Of a DNA stretch of 64,000 nucleotides, positions 27,915-35,852 are shown piece after piece; position 1 is the stretch's first letter, and each line of letters begins with the position of its first letter. The stretch spans positions 10,274-74,273 of the forward strand of contig JBHOQW010000106.1 in the NCBI GenBank assembly GCA_042408665.1, in the 5' to 3' direction. Position numbers and translations under genes: made by a program. The notes under the pieces were generated by a model, which saw only the letters and a program-made list of their open reading frames with translations, was not told the DNA's origin and did no database searches. The DNA comes from CAUJGQ01 sp042408665 (GTDB lineage Bacteria; Chloroflexota; Dehalococcoidia; CAUJGQ01).

Positions 27915-28445
27915 TCACGTCGCCACCAGGACGGTGCCGACCACCACCAGCGCGGCGCCGGTCCACACGCGGCGACCGGGCCGCTCCCCGGAGAGGGCGA
28001 TGCCGATCAGCACCGATACCTCGCGCAGGGTGGCGACACGCCCGGCGTCGACTCGCTGGAAGGCGAGCAGCACCAGGAGCTAGGCGGCCGCGCTGCCCAC
28101 GGCCACCCGCGCGCCCGGCCCCAGGGCGGCGCGCAGGCGTGTCATATCGCCCCGCAGCCCGCCGGCAAGCAGCCCGCCGGTCAGCAGCAGCACCGCGCCC
28201 AGGTAAGCGGGCGGGGCGGCCCGTCGCACGGCGCGGGCGTCGATCACGCCGTAGCCGGCGATGGCCGCGCCCGTGAGCAGGGCAAACGCCACCGCGTTGC
28301 CTTGGCCCGTCTGCCGGCCGGCGAGGGCGAGCAGGTTCGCCACGGCCAGCGCCGGCGCACAGTCCCCGGCGGCGTGCAGCGTCCGGTTTCGGAGCGCGTG
28401 AACGGTCGCGGCGGCCAGTACCAGCAGCAAGGCGGCGAGCGACAT
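27915..28445 (-). pseudogene. Broken EamA/DMT-family transporter gene (in-frame amber stop, shortened)
   Basis: The reading frame starts with MSLAALLLVL at 28445, after a good GGAAGGGG ribosome site, and runs 121 codons to a TAG at 28082-28080. It then continues in the same frame for 54 codons to a TGA at 27915. The sequence after the TAG (LLVLLAFQRVDAGRVATLRE, then VLIG) matches the conserved end of an EamA transporter, where the residue at the stop is normally Tyr (TAC to TAG is one base). The whole frame is 177 codons, while EamA transporters have about 290. Only the start of the first EamA repeat and most of the second remain, so an internal deletion is also implied. It is most likely a decayed transporter. 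Confidence 0.75.
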
Positions 28446-28571
28446 CGGCCCCTTCCCAGCCGCGGCCCACACGGGCGCCGGCGTCCTGGACCACCGGCGC
28501 CACGCGTGGGTGTTCCCCCCTGTGCCCCCGTCGCCTATCATGCGCCCAGCATCCGCCGGGAGAGATCGGTC

Positions 28572-29507
28572 ATGCACATTGGGGTCTCACTCACCACCGC
28601 CTACCCGCTCACGCGCGATCCGAAGGAGGTTGGGCGGGAGCTGGTAGAGCGGGCCCGCGCCATCCGCGCCGCCGGGCTGGACTCCCTGTTCGTCGGCGAC
28701 CACCACGCCACGCCGGGCCATTACTTCCAGAACGTGCCCACCATCGCCCGCCTGATGGCCGAGGTGGGTGAGATGACCACCGGCGCGCTGTTCCTCATGC
28801 CGCTCCACCATCCCGTGCTCATGGCCGAACAGGTGGGCACGCTGTGGGCGCTGGCGCGGGGACCGTTCGTGCTCATCGCCGCCGTCGGCGATGGCGAAGA
28901 GCAATTCGCCCCCTTCGGTGTGCCGCTGCGCCAGCGGCCCAGCCGCATGGAGGAGCACCTCACCATCGTCCGCCGGCTGTTGGCCGGCGAGCGCCTGACG
29001 TATGCGGGCCGCTACCACCGGCTCAAGGATGTGGCCATTCACCCCGTCCCCAGCGAGCCGATCCCGATCTGGATCGGCGCCTCCGCCCGCCCGGCCCTGG
29101 AGCGCGCCGGCGCCCTGGGCGATGCCTGGCTGGCGGCGCCGGGCGCCGTGGGCGAGGAGCTGACCACCCAGGCGGATATCTACCGTCAGGCCGCGGCACG
29201 CGCCGGCCGCCGGCCGGTGCTGGCCATCCGCCGCGACGTGTACGTGGGCGAGAGCGACCGTGAGGCGGAAGAGGCGACGGCGCCGGTACTGGCGCGCGGT
29301 TACCGTGGCTTCCGGCGAGAGGCGCTGATCATCGGCGGGCCGGAGACGGTGATCGCGGAGCTGCACACGCTGCACGAGCTGGGTTTCGAGCACGTGCTCG
29401 TGCGCCACATCGTCCCCCAGCAGGAGCTGGTGCTGGCCTCCTACCGCCGCCTGGGCGAGCAGGTGCTGCCCGTGGTGCGCCGCTGGGGCGCGCCCGCTCA
29501 CGCGTGA
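28572..29507 (+). CDS. LLM-class F420- or flavin-dependent oxidoreductase
   Basis: A 311-residue protein of the luciferase-like monooxygenase superfamily, a TIM-barrel fold that uses F420 or FMN. Recognised stretches are DSLFVGDHHA, GALFLMPLHHPVL, FVLIAAVGDGEEQFAPFG, and PIPIWIGASARPALERAGALGDAWL. The substrate cannot be told. GGGAGA precedes the ATG by about 8 bases and a TATCAT hexamer at 28536-28541 could be its -10 box. The end overlaps the end of the convergent sensor kinase gene by about ten bases. Confidence 0.9.
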   Translation: MHIGVSLTTAYPLTRDPKEVGRELVERARAIRAAGLDSLFVGDHHATPGHYFQNVPTIARLMAEVGEMTTGALFLMPLHHPVLMAEQVGTLWALARGPFVLIAAVGDGEEQFAPFGVPLRQRPSRMEEHLTIVRRLLAGERLTYAGRYHRLKDVAIHPVPSEPIPIWIGASARPALERAGALGDAWLAAPGAVGEELTTQADIYRQAAARAGRRPVLAIRRDVYVGESDREAEEATAPVLARGYRGFRREALIIGGPETVIAELHTLHELGFEHVLVRHIVPQQELVLASYRRLGEQVLPVVRRWGAPAHA

Positions 29508-31009
29508 CGCGGGCGCACCACCGGCACGGCGCCGGCTTCCCGTGCCCGTGGGACAGGCACCGGCAGCGTGAGGGTAAAGGTCGTGCCAGCGGAGTCGCTG
29601 GCGGCGGTGAGGGTGCCGCCATGCAGCTCGGCCAGCTCCTTGGCGATGGCGAGGCCCAGGCCGCTGCCGCGGGCCTGGCCCGGCGCGCGGGCGCGGTCTA
29701 AACGCACAAAGCGGTCGAAGATCCGCGGCAGGTCCTCCGGCGGGATGTACGAGCCGCTGTTGAACACCTCGAGGCGCACGGCGCGGGCGGGCTCCGGTGC
29801 CGGGATGGCCCGCACCTCCACCCGGCCGCCGTCCGGGGTGTGCTTGCGGGCGTTGTCCAGCAGGTTGTCCAGGATGCGCTCCAGCTTGGCGCTGTCGCCC
29901 TGCACCACCAGGCCCTCCGGCACGGCCAGCCGCAGCGCGACGCGGCGCTCGGTTAGGGCGGGCTCGAAGCGGCGGGCAGCGCGAACGGCCAGCAGGCCGA
30001 GGTCAACCGGTTCGCGCGCCACCACCACCTGGCCGGCCTCGATTTCGGAGAGGAAGAGCAGGTCCTCCACCAGCGAGCGCATTCGCTCCGCCTCGGCGTG
30101 GATGATGGCGCCTGTCTCCATCACGGCCTCCGGCCCCTCTACCGCGCGATCGCGCAGCGCTTGGGCGAAGCCAAGGATCGAGGTGAGCGGCGTTTTCAAG
30201 TCGTGCGAGACGTTGGCGATGAGCGTGCGCATCTGCATATGGCTGCGGCCCACCTGGCGGGCCATCTCGTTGAAGGCCTTGGCCAGGCGGCCTACCTCAT
30301 CGTTGCGCGCCAGCGGGATCTCCTGGTCGTAGTTGCCGCGGGCCATCTCCTCGGAGGCACGGGTGAGGGCCTGCAGGGGATGGGCGATGGAGCGGGCCAG
30401 TACTCCCGCCACCACGGCCGATAGGGCCAAGGCGGTGAGCCCGGCCCAGCCCAGCGCGGGCAGCAGGCTGCGCCAGGCACCGGCCAGCGTCTGGCGTGGG
30501 ATGGCCAGCACCACGGTATCGCCGGGCGGCAGGACGCGGGCGGGACCGGCGCGTCGCTCCATCAGGGTGAGAGCCGGCGCCAAGAAGATAAAACCGTCCT
30601 GCTCCGGCTCTTGCCCGCGCCAGGCGCGGTAGCCGAACTTGGATGGCCCGGACGTCTCCAGCGGCAAGTTCAACGTCTTCCCGCGCAGGCTCTCGTCGCT
30701 GTCCTGAGTGACGACGCCGTTGCGGTCCACCATCAGGATCCGCACGCCCTGGCGCCGGGCCTCCTCACGGATGTACTCACCGATCGCTTCGGGCGAGGCA
30801 CCCTGCCGTTGCAGGCGAAAGACGTCCAGCGTGATCTGGGGCGCCGCCACGGCCAGCCGGTCCAGCGCCGCCTGCTGCTGCTCACGCCAACGCAGGGCGA
30901 CCAGGGCCACGCCGGCCAACAGCAGGGCCAGCAGGCTGATAGCGGCGTAGGAGAGAAAAAGCTTCGTACGTAGGGACATGGGCGGGTCCGGGTGCCGGAA
31001 CCGATACAT
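29498..31009 (-). CDS. Sensor histidine kinase of an OmpR-type two-component system
   Basis: A 503-residue membrane kinase. Two hydrophobic helices at about residues 15-40 and 180-200 bracket an extracytoplasmic sensor region, followed by a HAMP linker and HisKA (NVSHDLKTPLTSILGF with the phospho-accepting His). The ATP-binding domain has N-box (LDNLLDNARKHTPDGG) and G-box (GSGLGLAIAKEL) motifs. It follows the response regulator gene by four bases and is probably translated with it. The start may be the ATG at 31009 or the ATG at 30979, ten codons later, which gives the usual MSLRTKLFLSY beginning; neither has a strong ribosome site. The stimulus is unknown. Confidence 0.93.
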   Translation of the reverse strand: MYRFRHPDPPMSLRTKLFLSYAAISLLALLLAGVALVALRWREQQQAALDRLAVAAPQITLDVFRLQRQGASPEAIGEYIREEARRQGVRILMVDRNGVVTQDSDESLRGKTLNLPLETSGPSKFGYRAWRGQEPEQDGFIFLAPALTLMERRAGPARVLPPGDTVVLAIPRQTLAGAWRSLLPALGWAGLTALALSAVVAGVLARSIAHPLQALTRASEEMARGNYDQEIPLARNDEVGRLAKAFNEMARQVGRSHMQMRTLIANVSHDLKTPLTSILGFAQALRDRAVEGPEAVMETGAIIHAEAERMRSLVEDLLFLSEIEAGQVVVAREPVDLGLLAVRAARRFEPALTERRVALRLAVPEGLVVQGDSAKLERILDNLLDNARKHTPDGGRVEVRAIPAPEPARAVRLEVFNSGSYIPPEDLPRIFDRFVRLDRARAPGQARGSGLGLAIAKELAELHGGTLTAASDSAGTTFTLTLPVPVPRAREAGAVPVVRPRHA

Positions 31010-31013
31010 GGGC

Positions 31014-31754
31014 TCAGGGGGCGGCGTCCGGCACCACCAGCTTGTAGCCGATCCCCCAGACGGTTTCGATCTTCACATCGCTGCCGGCCAACTTCTCCCG
31101 CAGCCAGGCGACGTGCACATCCACGGTGCGTTGATCGCCGTAATAGCCCGTCCCCCACACCAGGTCCAGCAGCCGATCGCGGTCCAGGGCGTAGCCGGGA
31201 AACCGGGCGAAGGTGGCGAGCAGGTCGAACTCCTTCGGTCGCAGGTGCAGCGGCGTACCGCTCAGGGTAGCGGTGCGCTCGTTCAGATCGATCACCAGGC
31301 TGCCGGCGGTGATCCGGGCCTGGACCGGCGGGTTTGCGGGCCCGCCGGTGCGGACGCGACGCAGCACAGCCTGCACCCGCGCCACCAGCTCCAGGGGGTT
31401 GAACGGCTTGGTGACGTAGTCGTCGGCGCCGAACTGCAGCCCGGCGATGCGGTCCACATCGCTGGTACGGGCGGTGAGCATGATGATCGGCAGCTCGGAG
31501 GAGCGACGTAGGGAGCGGGTGATCTCCAACCCATCAGGGCCGGGCATCATGATATCCAGCACCAGGAGGTCTGGGCGCAGGTCACGCACCTTGCGCAGCG
31601 TCTCGTCGCCGTCCTCGGCGGCGGCCACCCGATAGCCGGCCTTGGTGAGGTAGAGCTCCACCAGGCGAACGATGTGCGGATCATCATCCGCCACCAGGAT
31701 GAGCGGGGGCGGGGACGCGGCATCGGACGCAGGCTGTGTCATGCTCTGGGTCAA
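31014..31754 (-). CDS. OmpR/PhoB-family response regulator
   Basis: A 246-residue response regulator with an N-terminal receiver (acidic pocket in LVADDDPH, phospho-Asp in LLVLDIMMPGPDG, and Lys in YVTKPFN) and a C-terminal winged helix (LRPKEFDLLATFARFPGYALDR, with the recognition helix around RTVDVHVAWLREKL). It is read with the downstream kinase. Regulators of this class usually bind pairs of direct repeats with an 11-base period; such a pair lies upstream of the neighbouring secreted-protein gene at 32654-32670. That gene and this operon are separated by a terminator-like hairpin. Confidence 0.95.
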   Translation of the reverse strand: MTQSMTQPASDAASPPPLILVADDDPHIVRLVELYLTKAGYRVAAAEDGDETLRKVRDLRPDLLVLDIMMPGPDGLEITRSLRRSSELPIIMLTARTSDVDRIAGLQFGADDYVTKPFNPLELVARVQAVLRRVRTGGPANPPVQARITAGSLVIDLNERTATLSGTPLHLRPKEFDLLATFARFPGYALDRDRLLDLVWGTGYYGDQRTVDVHVAWLREKLAGSDVKIETVWGIGYKLVVPDAAP

Positions 31755-31813
31755 TGGTACACCTCTTACTCAGGGCCTTCACCCACCACAAGGCAGCGGT
31801 GGAGGCAGAACAC

Positions 31814-31854
31814 CGCGGGACGATAGGCGGAGCCGTGCCGCCCATCGTCCCGCG
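31814..31854 (-). terminator. Strong hairpin between the secreted-protein gene and the response regulator
   Basis: Arms CGCGGGACGAT (31814-31824) and ATCGTCCCGCG (31844-31854) are perfectly complementary, and inside them GGCGG (31826-31830) pairs with CCGCC (31838-31842) around a 7-base loop. It starts 22 bases after the stop of the secreted-protein gene at 31876 and precedes the regulator operon on the same strand. No long T-run follows, so it may be a partial terminator or a stabilising 3' stem. Confidence 0.6.
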
Positions 31855-31875
31855 CCAGGAGCACACCTGACCGGA

Positions 31876-32577
31876 TCAGCGGCCCATACGCATCCGCGCG
31901 CCCAGCCCGTGCTCACCCGGCTTGCGGTTGATCAGGTCATCCAGCCGCTGCTGCAGCTTGTTCAGGGCGTTATCGGCCTGCTGCTGGGTGATGCGTCCTT
32001 GCTGCACGGCCTGGCTCAACCGCTGACGGGCGTTATCCAGGATGAACTGCTTGAGCTCATCGGCCGTCTTGCCGTGCGCCTGCGCCACCTCGGCCAGGCT
32101 CTTGTCGCGTAGCTCCTGCCGGAGCTGGTCGCGGCTGATGCCCAGGAACTGGGCGAGCTGGTCCAGGGAGGCCAACATGCCCGGCCTGAGATGGCCCGCA
32201 CCCTTGCCAGGGCCAAAGAGCGGGCCGTGCAGACCGAGGAACGGAAGCTTGCCCTGGTTGATGGCATCCTTCAGGCGCTGCGCCTGGTCCGGGGTGAGGC
32301 GGCCGGCCGCCTGCGCCGCGTCTACCTCCTGGATGGCGGTCTGGCGCAGGGCATCACGCAGCCGGTCCGGCGTGACGCCCAGGTTCTGCGCCAAGCGGTT
32401 GAGAAACTCATCCAGGCGCTGCTGCGCCTGCTGCTTGCCGGGTCCTGGGGTAGCCGTCGGTGAGGGGGCAGGGGTCTGAGCGCTGGCACGGCTGCTCACC
32501 ACGCCCACCATCAGGCCGGCGCCTACCAGCAGGGCGGCCCCGGCCGCCAGCAGCCGGCTCATCTTGCTCTTCAGCAT
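31876..32577 (-). CDS. Secreted or periplasmic helical protein next to the two-component system
   Basis: A 233-residue protein with an N-terminal signal peptide (hydrophobic residues about 8-28, probable cleavage after ASA near residue 33), a Pro/Thr/Ser linker, and then charged, Gln-rich amphipathic helices. The units LAQNLGVTPDRLRDALRQTA and LAQFLGISRDQLRQELRDK are internal repeats of a small helical domain seen in YckD/DUF2680-like envelope proteins; the family assignment is tentative. Its position directly upstream of a regulator-kinase pair, in the same direction, suggests an envelope or stress function controlled by or sensed with that system. The upstream 250 bases hold an 11-base-period direct repeat (32654-32670). 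Confidence 0.8.
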   Translation of the reverse strand: MLKSKMSRLLAAGAALLVGAGLMVGVVSSRASAQTPAPSPTATPGPGKQQAQQRLDEFLNRLAQNLGVTPDRLRDALRQTAIQEVDAAQAAGRLTPDQAQRLKDAINQGKLPFLGLHGPLFGPGKGAGHLRPGMLASLDQLAQFLGISRDQLRQELRDKSLAEVAQAHGKTADELKQFILDNARQRLSQAVQQGRITQQQADNALNKLQQRLDDLINRKPGEHGLGARMRMGR

Positions 32578-32653
32578 CGTGCACGCTCCCGCGGGGTCTG
32601 GAGGCGCGCCCGCGCCTCCGTTCTCACCATACCGCCACCCGCGGCGCGCAGTG

Positions 32654-32670
32654 TTAAGGCGCGATTAAGG
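32654..32670 (-). promoter_or_regulatory. TTAAGG direct repeat with 11-base spacing, possible response-regulator site
   Basis: Two exact copies of TTAAGG on the plus strand (32654-32659 and 32665-32670) with start-to-start spacing of 11 bases, in a very GC-rich setting. They lie 77-93 bases upstream of the secreted-protein gene. The arrangement is typical of OmpR-family sites (TTAAG-N6-TTAAG, similar to the CiaR type). Binding by the neighbouring response regulator is an inference. A weak promoter-like TTGCAA/TTAATC pair overlaps it on the minus strand. Confidence 0.45.
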
Positions 32671-32751
32671 AGCGCCCGGCCTGTATTTGCAACAAAAGTG
32701 TTAGCTTTCCATGCCCACACGGGCGCCGTGCTCTGGCATACTAAAGGCGTC

Positions 32752-32799
32752 GAAGCGGTGGCCATGTCCAGAGGCGGGGCTGGATATGGTCACCGCTTC
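32752..32799 (+). other. Long hairpin, perfect on the plus strand if G.U pairs are allowed
   Basis: The left arm (GAAGCGGTG at 32752-32760, then G, CCAT, G, TCCA to 32770) pairs with TGGA, T, ATGG, T and CACCGCTTC (32781-32799) around a 10-base loop. That is 19 base pairs with two G.U wobbles on the plus-strand RNA; on the minus strand the same positions are A.C mismatches. It sits in the gap after the M16 peptidase gene and upstream of the secreted-protein gene, both on the minus strand. It may be an M16 terminator, with CTTTAG following on that strand, or a plus-strand RNA. Confidence 0.5.
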
Positions 32800-32831
32800 A
32801 CATATGTCCGCGAGCGAGCCGGGGGCGCCGT

Positions 32832-34139
32832 TCAGATCACCAGCAGGCGGTCCAGCTCTTCCGGGTCACCGGCCGGACCGACAACCGCCATCGCCAGGTT
32901 CGCGCTGTGGAACAGGCGGCGCGCCACACGCTGCACGTCCTCCGCGCTGACGGCGCGGAGCCTGACCACCACCTCCTCCACCGGCTCGATCTCGCCCAGG
33001 GTGAGGAGCGCCTCGCCGGCGCGCTGGCCCAGGGACATCGTGCTCTCCAGTCCCAGGCGGAAGCTGCCGGCCGCGTAGTCGCGTGCCTTGGCCAGCTCCT
33101 CCTCGCCCACCGGCTCCTCGGCCAGGCGTCGCAGTTCGCCCAGGATCACTGTCACCGCCTCGTGCAGCTTGTCCGGGGTGACACCGGCGGAGATGGACAG
33201 CACGCCTGTATCTGCGTGCCGCGAGACCGAGGAGCCCACCGAGTAGGCCAGGCCACGCCGCTCGCGCACCTCTTTGAAGAGGCGGCTGCTCATGCCGCGC
33301 CCGAGGACGTTGTTGAGGATGGTGAGCGCGAAGCGGTCCGGGTCGGTGCGGCTGACGGCGCGCAAGCCGATGGCCACATTGCACTGGGCGATGTCCCGCC
33401 GCTCCACCACCACGCGCGGGTTGCCCAGCTCCGGCCGCGCGGGCAGGAAGCGCGGCGCCGGCCCACCCTCCCAGTGGGCAAAGCACTGGTGGGCCAGCTC
33501 CATCACCTGCTCATGGGTAACGTTGCCGGCCACGGACAGAACGGCGTTCTGGGGCGTGTACCACCGCTCCAGGTGGTCCAGGAAGTCCTGCCGCTGGATG
33601 GCGTCGATGATCTCGACCGTGCCGGCGATGCTCCAGCCGATGGGCTGGTCCCCGAACACGGCGCGCGACAGCAACTCTCCTACCCACGCCCCCGGCTGGT
33701 CGTGCGAGCGGCGGATCTCCTGCTGCACCACCGCCCGCTCGCGTTCGATCTCCTGGGGCTCGATCTTGGAGTGGAGGAGCATATCGGCTAGCACGTCCAT
33801 CGCCACCGGCAGGTGGTCATAGGGGACGTGGTTCCAGTAGCAGGTCAGCTCCTTGGCGGTATACGCGTTGAGGGAGCCGCCTGCGCCCTCGATCGCCTCC
33901 GCGATCTGGATGGCGTCCGGTCGCCTCTCCGTGCCCTTGAACAGCATGTGCTCCATGAAGTGGGAGATGCCGTTCACCCGGCGCTCCTCACCGCGCGAGC
34001 CGACGCCGATGAACACGTTCACGCTGACCGATTGGGCGGTCGGCACGGGGGTGGTCACAACGCGCATGCCGTTGGCGAGCGTATCCACCTGCCACATCGG
34101 GACGGCGCCGTCCGGGCGCTCGGAGCGCTCTGTTGCCAT
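32832..34139 (-). CDS. M16-family zinc metallopeptidase
   Basis: A 435-residue member of the insulinase/processing-peptidase (M16) family. The inverted zinc motif HFMEH is at residues 60-64, and the third ligand is Glu141, 77 residues after His64 as expected. The N-terminal half is the catalytic domain and the C-terminal half the homologous partner domain. It probably degrades peptides in the cytoplasm; there is no signal peptide. I chose the ATG at 34139 as the longer frame upstream (to 34265) is not protein-like. The leader contains two strong hairpins. No pnp or rpsO gene, often near M16 genes, is present. Confidence 0.92.
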   Translation of the reverse strand: MATERSERPDGAVPMWQVDTLANGMRVVTTPVPTAQSVSVNVFIGVGSRGEERRVNGISHFMEHMLFKGTERRPDAIQIAEAIEGAGGSLNAYTAKELTCYWNHVPYDHLPVAMDVLADMLLHSKIEPQEIERERAVVQQEIRRSHDQPGAWVGELLSRAVFGDQPIGWSIAGTVEIIDAIQRQDFLDHLERWYTPQNAVLSVAGNVTHEQVMELAHQCFAHWEGGPAPRFLPARPELGNPRVVVERRDIAQCNVAIGLRAVSRTDPDRFALTILNNVLGRGMSSRLFKEVRERRGLAYSVGSSVSRHADTGVLSISAGVTPDKLHEAVTVILGELRRLAEEPVGEEELAKARDYAAGSFRLGLESTMSLGQRAGEALLTLGEIEPVEEVVVRLRAVSAEDVQRVARRLFHSANLAMAVVGPAGDPEELDRLLVI

Positions 34140-34170
34140 ATCGTCTGAACCTCTACGTCGCTCTGCGAGG

Positions 34171-34244
34171 TCCAGGCGCCCCACAACGGCGCCTGGATCA
34201 GCGTACATATCAACGCGGCCCGTTCCCCACGCGGGAAGGGCCGC
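34171..34244 (-). promoter_or_regulatory. Two hairpins in the leader of the M16 peptidase gene
   Basis: TCCAGGCGCC (34171-34180) pairs perfectly with GGCGCCTGGA (34188-34197) around a 7-base loop. GCGGCCC plus TTCCC (34215-34227, with one bulged G) pairs with GGGAA plus GGGCCGC (34233-34244) around a 5-base loop. Both lie between a TAAACT/TATAGA-like -10 region near 34250-34262 and the ATG at 34139, so they would form in a long 5' leader. I recognise no riboswitch class here. Confidence 0.45.
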
Positions 34245-34323
34245 CTTCTGTCTATAGTTTAGCACAACGCGCCGCGGCGGTGGCCCTCCGCGTGCACCCG
34301 CCCGCGCCGGAACGCACGGCCGC

Positions 34324-34329
34324 TACAAT
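34324..34329 (+). promoter_or_regulatory. TACAAT -10 box for a probably leaderless transcript
   Basis: TACAAT ends 8 bases before the ATG at 34338, so transcription would start at or very near the start codon. There is no Shine-Dalgarno sequence, which fits a leaderless mRNA. No convincing -35 was seen. Confidence 0.4.
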
Positions 34330-34337
34330 TCCGATCG

Positions 34338-35321
34338 ATGGCCCGCGCGATCCTGGCCGGTGCTGAGCCGGCCGATAACTGGACCTCCCTGGCCGGCGCC
34401 CTGGAAGGGGCGCTACGCTTCCTGGGCGAGCCCGTCACCCGCCCGTGGGTGATGGGGGTCTCCGGGTACGCCTTTCGCCTGGCGCTGCCAACGACCGATG
34501 GCGTGGCCGCGGCCGGCCCGGTAGAGGCGGCCTTTGACCCGAAGCGCATCGCCGGTCTCCTCCGCAACCTCGGCCGGAAGATCGAGATCGTCGCCGCCCC
34601 GCCCGACCGGCACGAGTACGTCAAGCGGCGCGCGGAGGTGATCGGCCGTGTGCGCAAGAGCATCGATCGCGGCCTGCCCGTGGCCGTCTACGGCCTGCAT
34701 CTGCCCCGCTTCGGCCTGGTGAAGGGCTACGACGATCGCGCCGGCCTGTGGTTCGTCGCCTCGCTGCTGAGCGCGCAGTACGGCGAGGCCCTGCCGCTCG
34801 ATCGCTGGCCGGTTCCGGAACGCGCCGACCCGGTGCTGGCCGTGTTTCTCGGCGACCGAACCCGCAGCGATCCCCGCCACGCCGTGCTGGCGGCCCTGCG
34901 TTACGCCGTCACCTATGCGGACGAAGGCGAGCCGGGCGATCCGACCGGCGCCGTGCACGGCCTTGTGGCCTACCGACGCTGGCAGGAGGTGTTCGCGCAC
35001 GGCGCGTCGCTCTCGTCCGCCGGCAACACGCTCCTGGCGCACCTGCTCCAGGCGGCCCGGCGCGACGCCGCCGCCTTCCTGCGCGCAGACGCCACCCGCC
35101 TGCTCCCGGAGGCCGCGCCCGCGCTGCGTCGCGCCGCCGCCGCCTACGACGCGGAGGTGCTGGCCCTTTCCCGCCTGGTGACGCTGTTTCCTTTCCCCGG
35201 TGGCGGCAATCCGGACAACCCGGCCACCCGTTTGAGCGCCGCCGCCACCCTGCGCGAGGCGCTGGCGCGTGAGGAAGAGGCGCTCGCCGCCCTGCGCGAG
35301 GTGTTGGCCACCGCCCACTGA
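34338..35321 (+). CDS. Hypothetical protein, possibly BtrH-N-like
   Basis: A 327-residue protein I do not firmly recognise. The first 200 residues, with the pattern ALEGALRFLG, WVMGVSGYAFRL, a charged SIDRGLPVAVYGLHLPRFGLVKGYD stretch described here by its GLPVAVYG and FGLVKGYD parts, resemble the BtrH N-terminal/C39-peptidase-like fold. The C-terminal 120 residues are Ala- and Arg-rich helix. The protein contains no cysteine at all, so a cysteine-protease or acyltransferase activity is not possible, and it would be a non-catalytic relative. A TACAAT box lies 8 bases before the ATG. It is divergent from the M16 gene. Confidence 0.7.
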   Translation: MARAILAGAEPADNWTSLAGALEGALRFLGEPVTRPWVMGVSGYAFRLALPTTDGVAAAGPVEAAFDPKRIAGLLRNLGRKIEIVAAPPDRHEYVKRRAEVIGRVRKSIDRGLPVAVYGLHLPRFGLVKGYDDRAGLWFVASLLSAQYGEALPLDRWPVPERADPVLAVFLGDRTRSDPRHAVLAALRYAVTYADEGEPGDPTGAVHGLVAYRRWQEVFAHGASLSSAGNTLLAHLLQAARRDAAAFLRADATRLLPEAAPALRRAAAAYDAEVLALSRLVTLFPFPGGGNPDNPATRLSAAATLREALAREEEALAALREVLATAH

Positions 35322-35350
35322 TGGCGCACTGATGGTTTTTGTTCCTCACC

Positions 35351-35367
35351 CCCAAATGTCATTTGGG
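35351..35367 (+). other. AT-rich palindrome CCCAAAT/ATTTGGG
   Basis: CCCAAAT (35351-35357) and ATTTGGG (35361-35367) form a 7-base perfect inverted repeat with a 3-base centre, preceded by GGTTTTTGTTCC. It is one of the few AT-rich spots in this region and lies 30 bases after the hypothetical gene ending at 35321. It may be a terminator stem or an operator for the downstream zinc-ribbon gene. The rest of the 233-base gap holds no gene I recognise. Confidence 0.35.
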
Positions 35368-35554
35368 ATACAGCGCGTCGCCTCCCTCCCGACCTACCGT
35401 AGGAGCCGCGCCCCGTCCCAAGGGACCGGCGCCGCTCCGTCCCGATGCCCGGCCAAGCGCGGTCCGCCGGTCGTAGCCTTGGCAGGCCGGGGCGGAGCAG
35501 ACTGCCGGCAGGACCACGGAGGCGGCGCCGGGCGGAGTAAGGAGGGAACAGACC

Positions 35555-35758
35555 ATGACCGCGATGCGCTCTGACGTCACTTGCTTGATCTGCGGCCGTT
35601 TCCTGGGCATCGTCGAGAGCCGAAACGGCCAGCTTCGCCTGGTGCGGGCCGGCACCGGCGGGGCGGTGCCTCGGCTTAGTCGGGGACGGCTGGTGTGCTC
35701 CCACTGCGGCGGTCGGGCCATCCTAGAGACGAACCCGGACACCGTTACGGCAGCGTGA
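35555..35758 (+). CDS. Small zinc-ribbon-like protein
   Basis: A 67-residue protein with two CxxC motifs, CLIC (near residue 10) and CSHC (near residue 48), spaced like a four-cysteine zinc ribbon. It has a strong AAGGAGGG ribosome site 8 bases before the ATG, supporting a real gene. The function is unknown. It lies upstream of a DinB-family gene on the same strand with a 94-base gap. Confidence 0.75.
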   Translation: MTAMRSDVTCLICGRFLGIVESRNGQLRLVRAGTGGAVPRLSRGRLVCSHCGGRAILETNPDTVTAA

Positions 35759-35852
35759 GCCGGTGTCCGCGCCCCTCGCCCCAGCACGCGCTGGCCGGTA
35801 GGATCAGGGGGACCGGACGGCGCTCTGGCAGGCCGGGGTCGAGGAGCGAGAC

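Noticed and set aside
27244..28503. 419-codon minus-strand frame across the EamA remnant
   Set aside because: It is in a different frame from both the EamA fragment and the CoA-binding protein and gives no family match.
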